64,000 nt of DNA from assembly GCA_937874965.1 (NCBI GenBank), contig CALNCD010000068.1:11358-75357 (forward strand), written 5' to 3'. Below the pieces are notes generated by a model that saw nothing but the letters and a program-made list of their open reading frames with translations, was not told where the DNA came from and ran no database searches. Below, piece by piece: positions 8,713-16,896 of this stretch. Numbering within the stretch: the stretch's first letter is position 1; each line of letters opens with the position of its first letter. The translations under genes were made by a program, and so were the position numbers. The DNA comes from an uncultured Erysipelotrichaceae bacterium. Lineage in GTDB: Bacteria; Bacillota_I; Bacilli_A; Erysipelotrichales; Erysipelotrichaceae.

Positions 8713-9247
8713 TGTCACTCCATCCCGAAGCCGTTAATGCACTGCTCCCATTGTAATCTGACTGGACTGCTTCTGCTTCTATCTTCAATGAAAAACGGCT
8801 GTTCATATAGGTATTGTCCATATCCTTTGAAAAATGAACCCCATTAAAAATGGTGGTTGAAGATGCATTGGCTTCCAAGGATTCCTGAAAATAGTAATAT
8901 CCTTCTGACCACGTCCAGTCTGTTGTATTGAATTGAATATCAATCAAAGAATTGTCAAGATGAAGGGGAAGCAGCTCAGGATGAACCTTGACCCGTACCC
9001 AAACCCGGCTTTTTCCGGTATTCTCAATCATGGCCTGATATGCGATGGTCTTGCTTGGGTATGCACCGAACTGGACACCGTTCTCAAGTCTCGATGTTCC
9101 ATCCGTTTGAATAATTTCAATCTGCACCTCGCTGGTACTCACCTGATTATCAATAATAACCTGCCGCTGGACATACGCATAACTTCCTAAGGAAACAAGC
9201 GCAACCATTGACATCAGCACTGACAAAAGTATGAATTTTCGTTTCAT
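8705..9247 (-). CDS. Small secreted protein, SipW-type/camelysin-like
   Basis: A 180-aa protein with a short N-terminal hydrophobic helix ending in GSYAYVQRQ, followed by a beta-rich domain with phrases such as MIENTGKSRVWVRVKV and EGYYYFQESL. These closely parallel the corresponding parts of the 185-aa protein encoded at 5402-5959, so the two look like paralogs flanking the VWA gene. AAAGGAGGG precedes ATG by a few bases; the stop overlaps the VWA start. It is the least typical of the operon's SipW-type signals, lacking the usual F-x-D after the AY. Probably an accessory fibre subunit. Confidence 0.72.
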   Translation of the reverse strand: MKRKFILLSVLMSMVALVSLGSYAYVQRQVIIDNQVSTSEVQIEIIQTDGTSRLENGVQFGAYPSKTIAYQAMIENTGKSRVWVRVKVHPELLPLHLDNSLIDIQFNTTDWTWSEGYYYFQESLEANASSTTIFNGVHFSKDMDNTYMNSRFSLKIEAEAVQSDYNGSSALTASGWSDND

Positions 9248-9278
9248 GATCCCTCCTTTGGCGGCCTGTACTGCTGAA

Positions 9279-9863
9279 TCAGTTCAATTTGCTATCCATT
9301 GCTGTTATCGCAGCAGCATTAATATCAACAGAAGCATCGACGTTATCCACCTGATGGACATACGCAACAATATTCATCGTTTTAGTGCTTAAAGCATTCA
9401 GCTGGGCTGCAGTTGTATCAGCAGCAATCGTTAGGGTATTAAACAATGTAAACGACTGGTCAGCAGCAGAAGTCGCTACTGTGCTCTTAAGTTTATAATA
9501 GTCACGGATGGCACCGTTTACGGTCTTCGTATCAATTTTTTCCCAGAGTGCGGAATCAACCTGATATGTTGCTTTTGACACACCCTCAATGACAAGCTGA
9601 TTTTCAACAGCAATATACACTGCTGTCGGTTCACTGTCTGCCTTAACGGTTACTGTCGGATCTTTCGCCAATGTTTTGTTGGGAGTAATGATATTCGCTT
9701 CTGGATCCCAGTTCGGTTCGGTGAGTTCTGCATCGATCTGTCCGACCTTGAAGATATTCTTCTTCACTTCAGTTGTCTGGTTCAGATACGCCCACGTTGA
9801 TAATGCCCCCACGCTGATTGCGAGAATCAGCCCAAAGGTTAATACTATTTTCTTCTTATTCAT
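9279..9863 (-). CDS. TasA/camelysin-family fibre subunit
   Basis: A 194-aa protein with a classic SipW-type leader: a hydrophobic run, then STWAYLNQTTE, K-N-x-F-K-V-G-x-I-D and the following L-x-E-P-x-W-D. Family members (TasA, CalY) are cut by the SipW signal peptidase and assemble into extracellular fibres in biofilms. The segment PNKTLAKDPTVTVK is shared almost word for word with the next protein upstream (PNKQIAKDPIVTLK), so the two are a tandem duplication that has diverged. No cysteine is present, unlike the two small proteins around the VWA gene. GGAG precedes ATG. Likely a major repeating subunit. Confidence 0.85.
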   Translation of the reverse strand: MNKKKIVLTFGLILAISVGALSTWAYLNQTTEVKKNIFKVGQIDAELTEPNWDPEANIITPNKTLAKDPTVTVKADSEPTAVYIAVENQLVIEGVSKATYQVDSALWEKIDTKTVNGAIRDYYKLKSTVATSAADQSFTLFNTLTIAADTTAAQLNALSTKTMNIVAYVHQVDNVDASVDINAAAITAMDSKLN

Positions 9864-9871
9864 GATTTCTC

Positions 9872-10492
9872 CTAGTTAAGTGCTGCCAAAACAGCTGGGA
9901 CAACAACGGATGAATATGCATCGGTTTGACCCTCAATCGTTGCTTGATGGGCAAATGCAGTGACATGGATTGATGCAGCAGATGCTCCCAATCCAGCCAA
10001 CCCTGTCTGCGCATCGCTGTTCACGATGATCTGAGTAAAGAAAGTGAAGTTCTGATCGGCATCTGCCTTTGAAATCACGGCTGGAGTCAATCCATCAGCT
10101 GAATAGACATAAATCGTTGGATCTTCAGAAAGAGGAAGCCATGACTTAGTATCGATATCGAAGGAAACCAGGCTTTGCTGATTCGCATCAACCAAGCCAT
10201 TCTCCAGCTTCACAAACAAATAGCTGGCTTCACTCTTCGCTTTCAAGGTTACGATTGGATCTTTTGCAATCTGCTTATTCGGAACCAGGACGTTATACTC
10301 AGGGTTATAGTCTGGACTTTTCGTATCTGTGTACTTATCCCACGTCGGTTCATTCAGTTCAAGATCAATGTTTCCGACGACGAATGGATTGGTTTTGTCT
10401 GCTTTGTCTGTAAAGTAAGCCAAAGTTGAGAAAACGCTTACTCCGACCAGGACAACCAGTGCAACTGCTGTAATCAATTTACGCTTTTTCAT
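9872..10492 (-). CDS. TasA/camelysin-family fibre subunit (first copy)
   Basis: A 206-aa protein with a textbook SipW-type signal: a lysine-rich start, a hydrophobic core, STLAYFTDKADK, then N-P-F-V-V-G-N-I-D. The rest is a camelysin-like beta sandwich (VTLKAKSEASYLFVKLENGL). Family members are secreted fibre proteins of biofilm matrix. It immediately follows sipW, with the ATG overlapping the last codons of the peptidase and AAAGGAG in the sipW coding sequence. It shares the PNKxxAKDP segment with the next gene, so both may form one heteropolymer. Family placement is strong; matrix function is by analogy to TasA. Confidence 0.88.
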   Translation of the reverse strand: MKKRKLITAVALVVLVGVSVFSTLAYFTDKADKTNPFVVGNIDLELNEPTWDKYTDTKSPDYNPEYNVLVPNKQIAKDPIVTLKAKSEASYLFVKLENGLVDANQQSLVSFDIDTKSWLPLSEDPTIYVYSADGLTPAVISKADADQNFTFFTQIIVNSDAQTGLAGLGASAASIHVTAFAHQATIEGQTDAYSSVVVPAVLAALN

Positions 10493-10988
10493 GTTTTAAA
10501 TTCTCCTTTTTCTTGTGTTCTAAAATCCCATCAATGACAAGACTGCCGATGAGAAAAACAACGACACCCAATACAATAATCATCCCCGCCGGACTGCTCA
10601 CCCACCGCATGACATACCCCAAAAAAGGCAAGACCGCTATGGGTTTCCCGATGACATTCTCGAAGTAAACAGGCGTACCGTCATTGACGTTATTCGCATC
10701 ACCGCGCGTGATGAAAGACTGCTTATCCCGATCTATTTCAACAATCCGATGGGTCACGACAGTCAATGACTGATCGAGGACGAAGGTAACAGGATCATCA
10801 ACCTGGAAATCCTGTGCTTTTTCCTTTTGTACCAGAATCAAAGACCCGACCGGATAGGTAGGTGCCATACTTCCAGAAAGCACAGCATAGGGTGTTATGC
10901 CTAATCCTCTTAAGCTGACCAGTACTCCCGCAATCAATACGACAAGAACGACGCCACTGTTCATCAAAATGCTTCCGAATTTCTTCAC
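10479..10988 (-). CDS. sipW: Signal peptidase I, SipW (ER-type)
   Basis: A membrane-bound serine protease that removes the special leaders of TasA/camelysin proteins. With the GTG start used here it is 169 aa. The nucleophile Ser (in LSGSMAPT, about residue 40) is paired with His (in VVTHRIV, about 80) in place of the bacterial Lys, and RGDANN follows: the ER/archaeal type seen in SipW. One membrane helix precedes the catalytic domain and one ends the protein. Start choice: AGGGGAGGG lies 12 nt before the GTG. The alternative ATG at 11018 has no ribosome site and sits in the U-run of a terminator-like hairpin. First gene of the operon whose next genes encode its likely substrates. Confidence 0.9.
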   Translation of the reverse strand: MKKFGSILMNSGVVLVVLIAGVLVSLRGLGITPYAVLSGSMAPTYPVGSLILVQKEKAQDFQVDDPVTFVLDQSLTVVTHRIVEIDRDKQSFITRGDANNVNDGTPVYFENVIGKPIAVLPFLGYVMRWVSSPAGMIIVLGVVVFLIGSLVIDGILEHKKKENLKHEKA

Positions 10989-11018
10989 CTTATTCCATAT
11001 CCCTCCCCTGCATAGCAT

Positions 11019-11408
11019 AAAAAATAACCGATGAAAATCGGATTATTACGGGTATACTGTCAGCGATCATGATTTCACTACTTCTATAAAACAACGGCTT
11101 TCAACGCTTGATTCAAGCGAGAAAGCAACGTTGCAGCATGCAATTCTTACAATATGACCAAACTGTAAACACCCTTGCGCCTTGCAGGTCTATGGTAAAG
11201 GATGAACTTTCTGCATTCAAGGTATTCTCTGGCGATACCTTGTTCAGTCTTTTATTTAGATACTTTTTATATCGTTTTGTCTATCTATAAATATTTTTCT
11301 TTATATAACGTACAATTCGTTTGAATTATTGTAGTATGATAACTCAGTCACAGAGTGATACTGATTCCCATTTAAAGTTTCTATTTCTGAATCAATCGAG
11401 GAGAACTG
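11019..11408 (-). promoter_or_regulatory. Leader of the sipW operon with attenuator-like hairpin; 390-nt divergent intergenic region
   Basis: On the minus strand a terminator-like hairpin (11023-11047, ten pairs with one bulge, GAAA-side loop) is followed by six U residues directly before the sipW coding region. Upstream of it lies a much stronger stem of 18 pairs with small bulges (11092-11133) and a short GGTAT/ATACC hairpin (11221-11241 region). Since the neighbour on the other side is divergent, this terminator can only act on the sipW transcript, pointing to attenuation. AATTCGTTTGAATT at 11315-11328 is a palindrome near the likely promoters. No known riboswitch consensus was recognised. 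No gene is seen here. Confidence 0.55.
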
Positions 11409-12695
11409 ATGTACAGACGGATAAACATAATCAACTATAGATGCTTTAATTCATTGGATGTTTCTTTCGTGGACAACCGCCAGTCCCTCAAGCAGACCAT
11501 TATCATTCTAGGTGAAAACAACACCGGCAAAACCGCGTTGATTTCAGCTTTCATTCTCTTGCGCAAGAGTATCGAAAGCTTTTTGTTTGAAACAAATGAA
11601 ACGTCTGTGAATATTTTCTATGAAGCATCCATCCGTCAGGAAATTCAAGACTGTGTTCTCGATCAGAACAAACCGGTATCGCTCAGCGTTGAACTGCAGA
11701 TCGGCGGAGCTCATCTGCGTTATACCTTGGTCTACAGTGCTTGCGGATTTCTATTAACGGAATCCCTGGAAAAGTTCAGCCATGGGGAATTCAAATCAAT
11801 CTATCACCTCAGCGAACAAACCATTCACTTCGGAAAACGTTACTTTACTCAGCAGCAGCGAAATCTTATCGATGCTTTGCATGCAGCCCATGGACAACGC
11901 TATACCCTTCTCTCCTATCTGCGCTACCTGATCTGGATGAATCATCCTGATTTCACTCCGGAACTGCTTAACGCAACTTTACTGGATCTGATTCTCTTTT
12001 TATCCCGCGCATATCTTTACAGTGATGAAAACAACTATAGCCACTACGACATGTTCAACAGAATCCGCGAGGTCAATGTACACCCCTTGCACGGCCAATG
12101 TTCTGATGAGGGAAAACATCTTCTTAAATCCGTTGAGCCGCTGATTTCCGCCGTCATTCATTGGCTGTTCCCGGCCTATGAATACGTCCAGTATCACTTT
12201 AATCTCGACAATAGCTATCAGCTCTATTTCTACCCTGTCCATAAAACCCGGAATCCCCGGGCGATTCCCTATACGCAGCTCTCGAAATCAACCCAGACAT
12301 TTATCCAGCACTTCCCAGGATTTCTTAATGCCTATCGTGAACAGTCCTTTATCGCAGATGATTTCGACCGTGGACTTAATCATTTCTTGCTTCAGGAACT
12401 TTTTTCCGGGTTCCTGCCGAAATTCAATGGGCAGCTGATTCTGAGTGTAACTTCAAGTGATATCTGTGAATGGGTTGAACCCGCCTCCTTGTATATCTGC
12501 CAGATGGATGATGAAATGAACTATAAAATCTCGTGCATTCAAGATCGGTTCAAAACCCAGAAAAACAACAATAACCGGAATCGCTATGAGAAAGGACGTT
12601 TCGGGAAAATGAACTACACCATTGATGTGACCATGCTTTCTAAACTAAGGGTACTGGATCAGTACCTGAATAAGATCGGAACCATGTTCTGGTAG
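11409..12695 (+). CDS. AAA/ABC-type ATPase, OLD-like or RecF-like, function unknown
   Basis: A 428-aa predicted cytoplasmic ATPase. The N-terminus (INIINYRCFNSLDVSF, then ILGENNTGKT at about 33-42) is the beta strand plus Walker A loop typical of SMC/RecF/OLD-type and AAA_15 proteins. A late segment, QLILSVTSSDIC, sits where the family has its switch strand. The ABC signature and a clear Walker B are not obvious, so hydrolysis competence is uncertain. No TOPRIM or nuclease domain is visible. GAGGAG precedes ATG. The gene is monocistronic, divergent from the sipW operon and followed by a long inverted repeat. I do not recognise a specific function. Confidence 0.65.
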   Translation: MYRRINIINYRCFNSLDVSFVDNRQSLKQTIIILGENNTGKTALISAFILLRKSIESFLFETNETSVNIFYEASIRQEIQDCVLDQNKPVSLSVELQIGGAHLRYTLVYSACGFLLTESLEKFSHGEFKSIYHLSEQTIHFGKRYFTQQQRNLIDALHAAHGQRYTLLSYLRYLIWMNHPDFTPELLNATLLDLILFLSRAYLYSDENNYSHYDMFNRIREVNVHPLHGQCSDEGKHLLKSVEPLISAVIHWLFPAYEYVQYHFNLDNSYQLYFYPVHKTRNPRAIPYTQLSKSTQTFIQHFPGFLNAYREQSFIADDFDRGLNHFLLQELFSGFLPKFNGQLILSVTSSDICEWVEPASLYICQMDDEMNYKISCIQDRFKTQKNNNNRNRYEKGRFGKMNYTIDVTMLSKLRVLDQYLNKIGTMFW

Positions 12696-12707
12696 TCTGA
12701 ATGCATA

Positions 12708-12763
12708 AAAGCAATGCCTATAACGATCCCTTCACATGAAAGGATCGTTATAGGCATTGCTTT
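12708..12763. repeat. Perfect 22-bp inverted repeat, possible terminator
   Basis: Arms at 12708-12729 and 12742-12763 are perfectly complementary with a 12-nt loop. T runs are short on both sides (TTTCC on plus, TTTTATG on minus), so it could end the ATPase transcript, but the stem is far longer than the other terminators in the window. Confidence 0.8.
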
Positions 12764-12823
12764 CCTAAAGATATTCACCGTCTTGAGACAGTCTTCTTCA
12801 CTCCTTAACCTTATGTTGACAAT

Positions 12824-13065
12824 CTAATGGCTGTATTTCCATTGGCTTAGTGATTCGATAAATGCCTGACACTTAAGAGCTCCCTCTGTGGATAAATCCG
12901 TATCCAGCTCAATCACTTTCACAAAACTCCACCCATTGCCCAGATCCAGCATAGCTTGATACGTATCAGTTATCATTGAATTCTCCAGATAGGCAAATCT
13001 GAACACGCCGTTAACCCTATTCCTAAAAGCATAAGCAAAATAATCGTATATCTGGAATTCTTCAT
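12824..13065 (-). pseudogene. Small lipoprotein gene, apparently frameshifted
   Basis: From ATG at 13065 a 30-codon frame opens behind a strong GGAGGGG site and encodes a lipoprotein signal peptide with lipobox LTAC, ending in TGA at 12973. A second frame, starting at an ATG that overlaps that stop (ATGA), runs to 12824 and encodes 50 more residues (MITDTYQAMLDLGNGW, then ending QWKYSH). Read together they look like one small lipoprotein of about 80 aa broken by a one-base shift near 12990. The longer minus-strand frame that begins at 13093 lacks a ribosome site. The alternative is two coupled small genes. No family is recognised. Confidence 0.5.
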
Positions 13066-13173
13066 GTCTACCCCTCCATCGTCTTTTCTTCACTATACTT
13101 CAATTGACCCAAAATGTCGAAATATCGTCACTGAATCTTCAAGCAAGAACAGATTGGTTTTATCTTATTGACA

Positions 13174-14124
13174 CTATTGGCGCCCAATGTCCTTGTAGTG
13201 CTGATTGAGTGTATTCAGCGCCTCCATGACCGTCGTTCGCAGATCGTCCGAATCAATGGCCAGAATCGCAGAGCCGAAGCTTAGTACATAGCCGGCAATA
13301 AACGCCTTTTCTTCTTTGGTGTAATATCCTGTAATGTAAAAATGATCATTGTCATGGATCAACGACATTGATGGGTAAGCTTCTTTATAGAATCGATCCA
13401 CTGCATGTTTATCAATTTCAAGCCTGAAGTACTCTCTCTCGCTCTGAGCTGCTGCCGACTCAATCCATTGATCAATGCTTCTTCTATCCAGATAATCATA
13501 TGCGGTGCTTGGACGTAGTGCTATGATCTTATCACATCGAAATATCTTTAATTGACCAGCAGTTCGATCCATTGCCTGTACGTACCATTGCCCGAATCGG
13601 GAAATAATTCCGATGACTTGAATACTATAAGACTTGATCATGTCTTTCGATGAATAGCTTACGTCAAGGACCTGCTGATCCGGAATTGAAGTCAAAAGCT
13701 GATTCAGCAAGGGACTCTCATGCAGATGCCGGGTTGATTCAAAGGTCAGGGAGTCAGACATGGACACCAGCTTATCCCGTAAGTGATCGGGCAAAGTCGT
13801 TTTGAATTTCTCGATCAGTTTCAAGGCATTAATATGGAAAGGCGTGCTTTGATAAGCCGAAAGCGTCAATACCGCAAAGTAGATGGCGGCAATCTCATCC
13901 GCTGTAAACTCAAAGTGATATTTCAATCGGTTGGGCAAAATACCGTAGCCTCCATATTTGCCGCGATTGGAGTAAATGGGAAAGCCGATCTGTTCCAAGG
14001 ATTCAATATCCCGTAGTGCTGTCCGTCTTGAAATAGTATACTCTTGCACAAGATCATTCAAATTAAAGGTGCTTCGATTCGCTAGATAAAGCATCATGTG
14101 GTTCAATCGTTCGCTTTTTTTCAT
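13174..14124 (-). CDS. HTH/WYL-domain transcriptional regulator (YafY type)
   Basis: A 316-aa regulator: an N-terminal winged HTH of the DeoR/HTH_11 type (LNDLVQEYTISRRTALRDIESLEQIGFPI, about 21-50), then a WYL ligand-binding domain with the GQWYVQAMDR segment and a C-terminal WCX extension. WYL proteins sense small ligands, often nucleotides, and frequently repress a neighbour. ATG at 14124 is used because GGAG lies 6 nt upstream; the longer frame to 14145 has none. It is divergent, with 82 nt between starts, from an alpha/beta hydrolase, the probable target. TGACAT and TGACAC form a direct repeat at the regulator end of that gap and may be the operator. Confidence 0.85.
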   Translation of the reverse strand: MKKSERLNHMMLYLANRSTFNLNDLVQEYTISRRTALRDIESLEQIGFPIYSNRGKYGGYGILPNRLKYHFEFTADEIAAIYFAVLTLSAYQSTPFHINALKLIEKFKTTLPDHLRDKLVSMSDSLTFESTRHLHESPLLNQLLTSIPDQQVLDVSYSSKDMIKSYSIQVIGIISRFGQWYVQAMDRTAGQLKIFRCDKIIALRPSTAYDYLDRRSIDQWIESAAAQSEREYFRLEIDKHAVDRFYKEAYPSMSLIHDNDHFYITGYYTKEEKAFIAGYVLSFGSAILAIDSDDLRTTVMEALNTLNQHYKDIGRQ

Positions 14125-14206
14125 AACTTCTCCTTTAAGTGACATGAAATGACACCTTTACCTGATATTGTTATAGTATACACGAAATCCAAAGGAGAAA
14201 GAAAAA

Positions 14207-14728
14207 ATGAAAGCATACATATTCCACGGTTCAACCCCTCATGCAACAGCTGATAAATTCTGGTATTCATGGCTTGCACAGCAACTTAACGCCAGAAGCA
14301 TTAAGGCGAAAGTCATCGATTTACCAAGACTTTCCAGGCAGACGTTGGAAGAAACCCTGGATGAAATCAGATTGATGAACTTGGTCATTGACAGCGAAAC
14401 CATCTTTATCGGCCATTCAGCTGGTGCAAATTTACTGTTGACACTGCTTGAAAACGTCAAGACACCGATTTCCAAATCACTTTTTATTGCCGGTTTCAGC
14501 AAACCCACCACGACCAAGGAACCAACATTAAAGGAAATCTATGCCTTTGAACGCATAAAAGCCAACTGCAAGGACTTCATCTTTGTCAATTCTTTCAATG
14601 ACCCTTTTGGTTGCGGCTTTGAACAAGGGAAAGCATTATTCGATCAGCTCGGGGGAACAATGCTTGCCGATAACGGCAAGCATTATACCAAGAAGGAATA
14701 TCCTCTTTTCCTTAAGCTTGTTCTTTGA
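14207..14728 (+). CDS. RBBP9/YdeN-family alpha/beta hydrolase
   Basis: A 173-aa serine hydrolase. The nucleophile elbow GHSAG is at about residues 64-68, the acid is probably in NSFNDPFG and the His in GKHYT near the C-terminus, giving a Ser-Asp-His triad. The short length and the opening YIFHGSTPH match the RBBP9/YdeN family of small cytoplasmic esterases, whose natural substrates are largely unknown. AAAGGAG lies 9 nt before ATG. It is divergent from the WYL regulator, which likely controls it. No other gene is in the unit. Confidence 0.85.
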   Translation: MKAYIFHGSTPHATADKFWYSWLAQQLNARSIKAKVIDLPRLSRQTLEETLDEIRLMNLVIDSETIFIGHSAGANLLLTLLENVKTPISKSLFIAGFSKPTTTKEPTLKEIYAFERIKANCKDFIFVNSFNDPFGCGFEQGKALFDQLGGTMLADNGKHYTKKEYPLFLKLVL

Positions 14729-14855
14729 GAAAATCCGTACTTCTATAGCAACTCAATTTATGCCTTGGTCTGTTCAAAAAAGTTCTGTCTCATTTGCAGC
14801 TGTCCGCTGCCTTGATACAGAACTTTATTTAAGCTTCTACCCATTACACCGGACC

Positions 14856-15302
14856 TCAATCATTCTTCTCGCTTGCCAGGTCCTTAATTCTCTTCATTCG
14901 AGCATTCCATTGTTCTCGTTCAATTTCCCGTTCCCGTTTGGTAAGTTCATCATAGGAGCTGATATAATCGGAATTCTGGATATTCCGCTCGGGCTCCGCT
15001 TTCTGCTCGGGAAGTGATTCAGTGCGTACAGGAGACTGAACCGGCTGTGCTTGCATCTTCAGAGGCTCATGCTCTTTCTCATGAACCATATCAAAGGAAA
15101 CCTGGGTAATCTTCTTAACGGGTTCCTTTTTCTGTTCTGCTTCCTTGCCTTCTTTAAAGAAAACAAAGAAACCCTTTATGGTCCCGCCATAGATATTCTC
15201 GGCTTGTGATCGGTCTTCAATAATCTGAATGATGTCGAGATTTGCGATTAAGCTGTTCATCAGGTCTACCTGATCAACCTTTATATACTTGACTTTATTC
15301 AT
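14856..15302 (-). CDS. Conserved hypothetical protein at the end of the mutS-mutL-miaA cluster
   Basis: A 148-aa hydrophilic protein. The first 50 residues form a compact opening (MNKVKYIKVDQVDLMNSLIA). A low-complexity middle rich in Pro, Glu, Gln and Lys follows, then a charged helical C-terminus (TKREREIEREQWNARMKRIK) that could be a coiled coil. No signal peptide or membrane segment. The start at 15302 is chosen for its AGAGAGG site; a longer frame to 15374 has no support. It overlaps the end of tcdA by 8 nt and so is the last gene of the operon. I do not recognise a family. Confidence 0.6.
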   Translation of the reverse strand: MNKVKYIKVDQVDLMNSLIANLDIIQIIEDRSQAENIYGGTIKGFFVFFKEGKEAEQKKEPVKKITQVSFDMVHEKEHEPLKMQAQPVQSPVRTESLPEQKAEPERNIQNSDYISSYDELTKREREIEREQWNARMKRIKDLASEKND

Positions 15303-16012
15303 GATGATCCTCTCTTCCCAACAATTGTCGCACACAATAGGAGGCCGCCGCAAGTCCGGCTGCGTTCGGTACAAAAGGTGTTGATCCTGGAGGCTGCTGG
15401 CTTTTACGGGTCATGCCGTTTACATGAATAATCGTGGATTGCTTTTTCGGAATTTCCCGTGAATAAACAACATCTATATCCTTGAACTTCATTGATCTCT
15501 GAAGTTCCCGAAGAACCCGCGCAAGCGGATCTTCAATCGTCCTGGAGAGTTTTCTGATTTCAATCTGGGTCGGATCAAAGCGATTCCCCATACCCATGAC
15601 ACTGATAATCGGTATCTGCTTTTGCTGAGCTGTCTGGATTAAGAGGGCTTTTGCTGTAATCGTATCAATCGCGTCAATAATTGCATCAGGGTGAAATGCC
15701 ATTAAATCATCGAGAGTCGCCTGATTCAGGAAACAATCCATCAGCTCTATCTCAGCGTCCGGATTTATCGCAAGCAATCTCTCTTTCATCACTACCGTTT
15801 TCTTGATCCCCACAGATGACTGAAGGGCATGGAGCTGCCGATTGATATTGGTTTTGGAAACAACATCAAAATCCATTAGAATCAGGTTTGACAGTCCAAA
15901 CCGCGTCAATGATTCAGCCTAAACCGATAACTGCCACTTTTTTCAGATACAGCGGATTCAACTGCCGTTCATCAATGACCAGGGCAATACGTTCTAATTC
16001 TTCTCTAACCAT
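15295..16012 (-). pseudogene. tcdA: tRNA threonylcarbamoyladenosine dehydratase, broken by a deletion
   Basis: TcdA is an E1-like ATP-dependent enzyme that cyclises t6A37 in tRNA. The gene opens with ATG at 16012, overlapping the miaA end with GGAGAAAGAG upstream. It runs MVREELERIALVID onward to KVAVIGLG, then hits TGA at 15914-15916. Directly after, another frame continues as ESLTRFGLSNLILMDFD and goes to the normal C-terminus. Intact family members have G-V-G-S plus three residues between GLG and E, so about 20 nt are missing, removing half the ATP-binding glycine loop and shifting the frame. Restored length would be about 245 aa, normal for TcdA. Either the gene is dead or the assembly lost bases here. 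Confidence 0.82.
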
Positions 16013-16896
16013 GCTTCAATCTCTTTCTCCAGGAATTCCACTGTCATTTCATTCATATCAACCCACTGGCCATCACTTTGATGCTTAAACCAGGTTATCT
16101 GACGTTTGGCGAAATTCCGGGTGTTTTTCTGAATCAATTCAATGAGCGCTTCCAGATTGTACTCCCCAGCAAAATAACCTTGGAATTCTCGATAACCGAT
16201 GGCCTGCATACTCTGCAGATGCCAGTCCTCGTCCTTTCGGATCAATCCGCGGACTTCTGCTTCCAGACCCCTATCGATCATTGTCCGGACCCGCTGATTG
16301 ATCGATTGGTAAAGAACAGACCGTTCATGGCTAAAGATCAACGTATAATCGTCGTAGCATTTCTGCGGTTCAGGCTGAGGTTCAATGTGTCCATCTGCCT
16401 GTTGGCTTTCATACCGGATCAAAGCCCGAAGCAGCCGTTTGCGATTGTTGATATGGATTACGTTTGCTGCCTCGCGATCCTCGTCGCATAACTTCTGATA
16501 CAACTGCTCATTGGAGAGCGCATCCAGATGTTCTGTAGAGCGTGGTTCTTCATCCTTAAGCGGGTAATCCCAAAGCAATGCCCGAATATAAAGCCCGGTT
16601 CCCCCGACGATAATGGGCAGCTTCCCGCGCTCACTGATGGATTCAATCAAGGCTTTGGCATCCTGCTGAAACGCTTTGACACTGTACTTCTCCCGATAAC
16701 TCAGCGTATCGATCAGATGGTGGGGGATTCCCTCTTGCTCGTGCGGGAGAATCTTGGCACTGCCGATTGTGCATTCCCGATACACGGCCACTGAGTCCGC
16801 GCTGATTATTTCACCATTGAACCGCTTTGCCATCTGAATCGCAGCCGAACTTTTCCCAGTCGCAGTCATCCCGCTGATTACAAGCACTTTTCTCAT
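15994..16896 (-). CDS. miaA: tRNA dimethylallyltransferase MiaA
   Basis: Transfers a dimethylallyl group to N6 of A37 in tRNAs that read codons starting with U. The 300-aa length is normal. The P-loop is GMTATGKSS (9-17), a slight variant of the usual GPTAVGKT; the SADS segment and the VGGTGLY motif, both family landmarks, follow. The C-terminal half carries the RQITWF segment near the end. The start overlaps the mutL stop in an ATGA junction, so translation is coupled, and the 3' end overlaps tcdA. The order mutS-mutL-miaA is common in Firmicutes. Confidence 0.96.
   Translation of the reverse strand: MRKVLVISGMTATGKSSAAIQMAKRFNGEIISADSVAVYRECTIGSAKILPHEQEGIPHHLIDTLSYREKYSVKAFQQDAKALIESISERGKLPIIVGGTGLYIRALLWDYPLKDEEPRSTEHLDALSNEQLYQKLCDEDREAANVIHINNRKRLLRALIRYESQQADGHIEPQPEPQKCYDDYTLIFSHERSVLYQSINQRVRTMIDRGLEAEVRGLIRKDEDWHLQSMQAIGYREFQGYFAGEYNLEALIELIQKNTRNFAKRQITWFKHQSDGQWVDMNEMTVEFLEKEIEAWLEKN

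Noticed and set aside
11041..11330. c-di-GMP or c-di-AMP riboswitch in the sipW leader
   Set aside because: Such switches often control biofilm genes, but the conserved cores of GEMM-I, GEMM-II and ydaO were not found.
12883..12892. TTATCCACA, a perfect DnaA box, near 12.9 kb
   Set aside because: A single copy inside coding sequence, far from the origin; chance occurrence or a titration site, with nothing around it to support a function.
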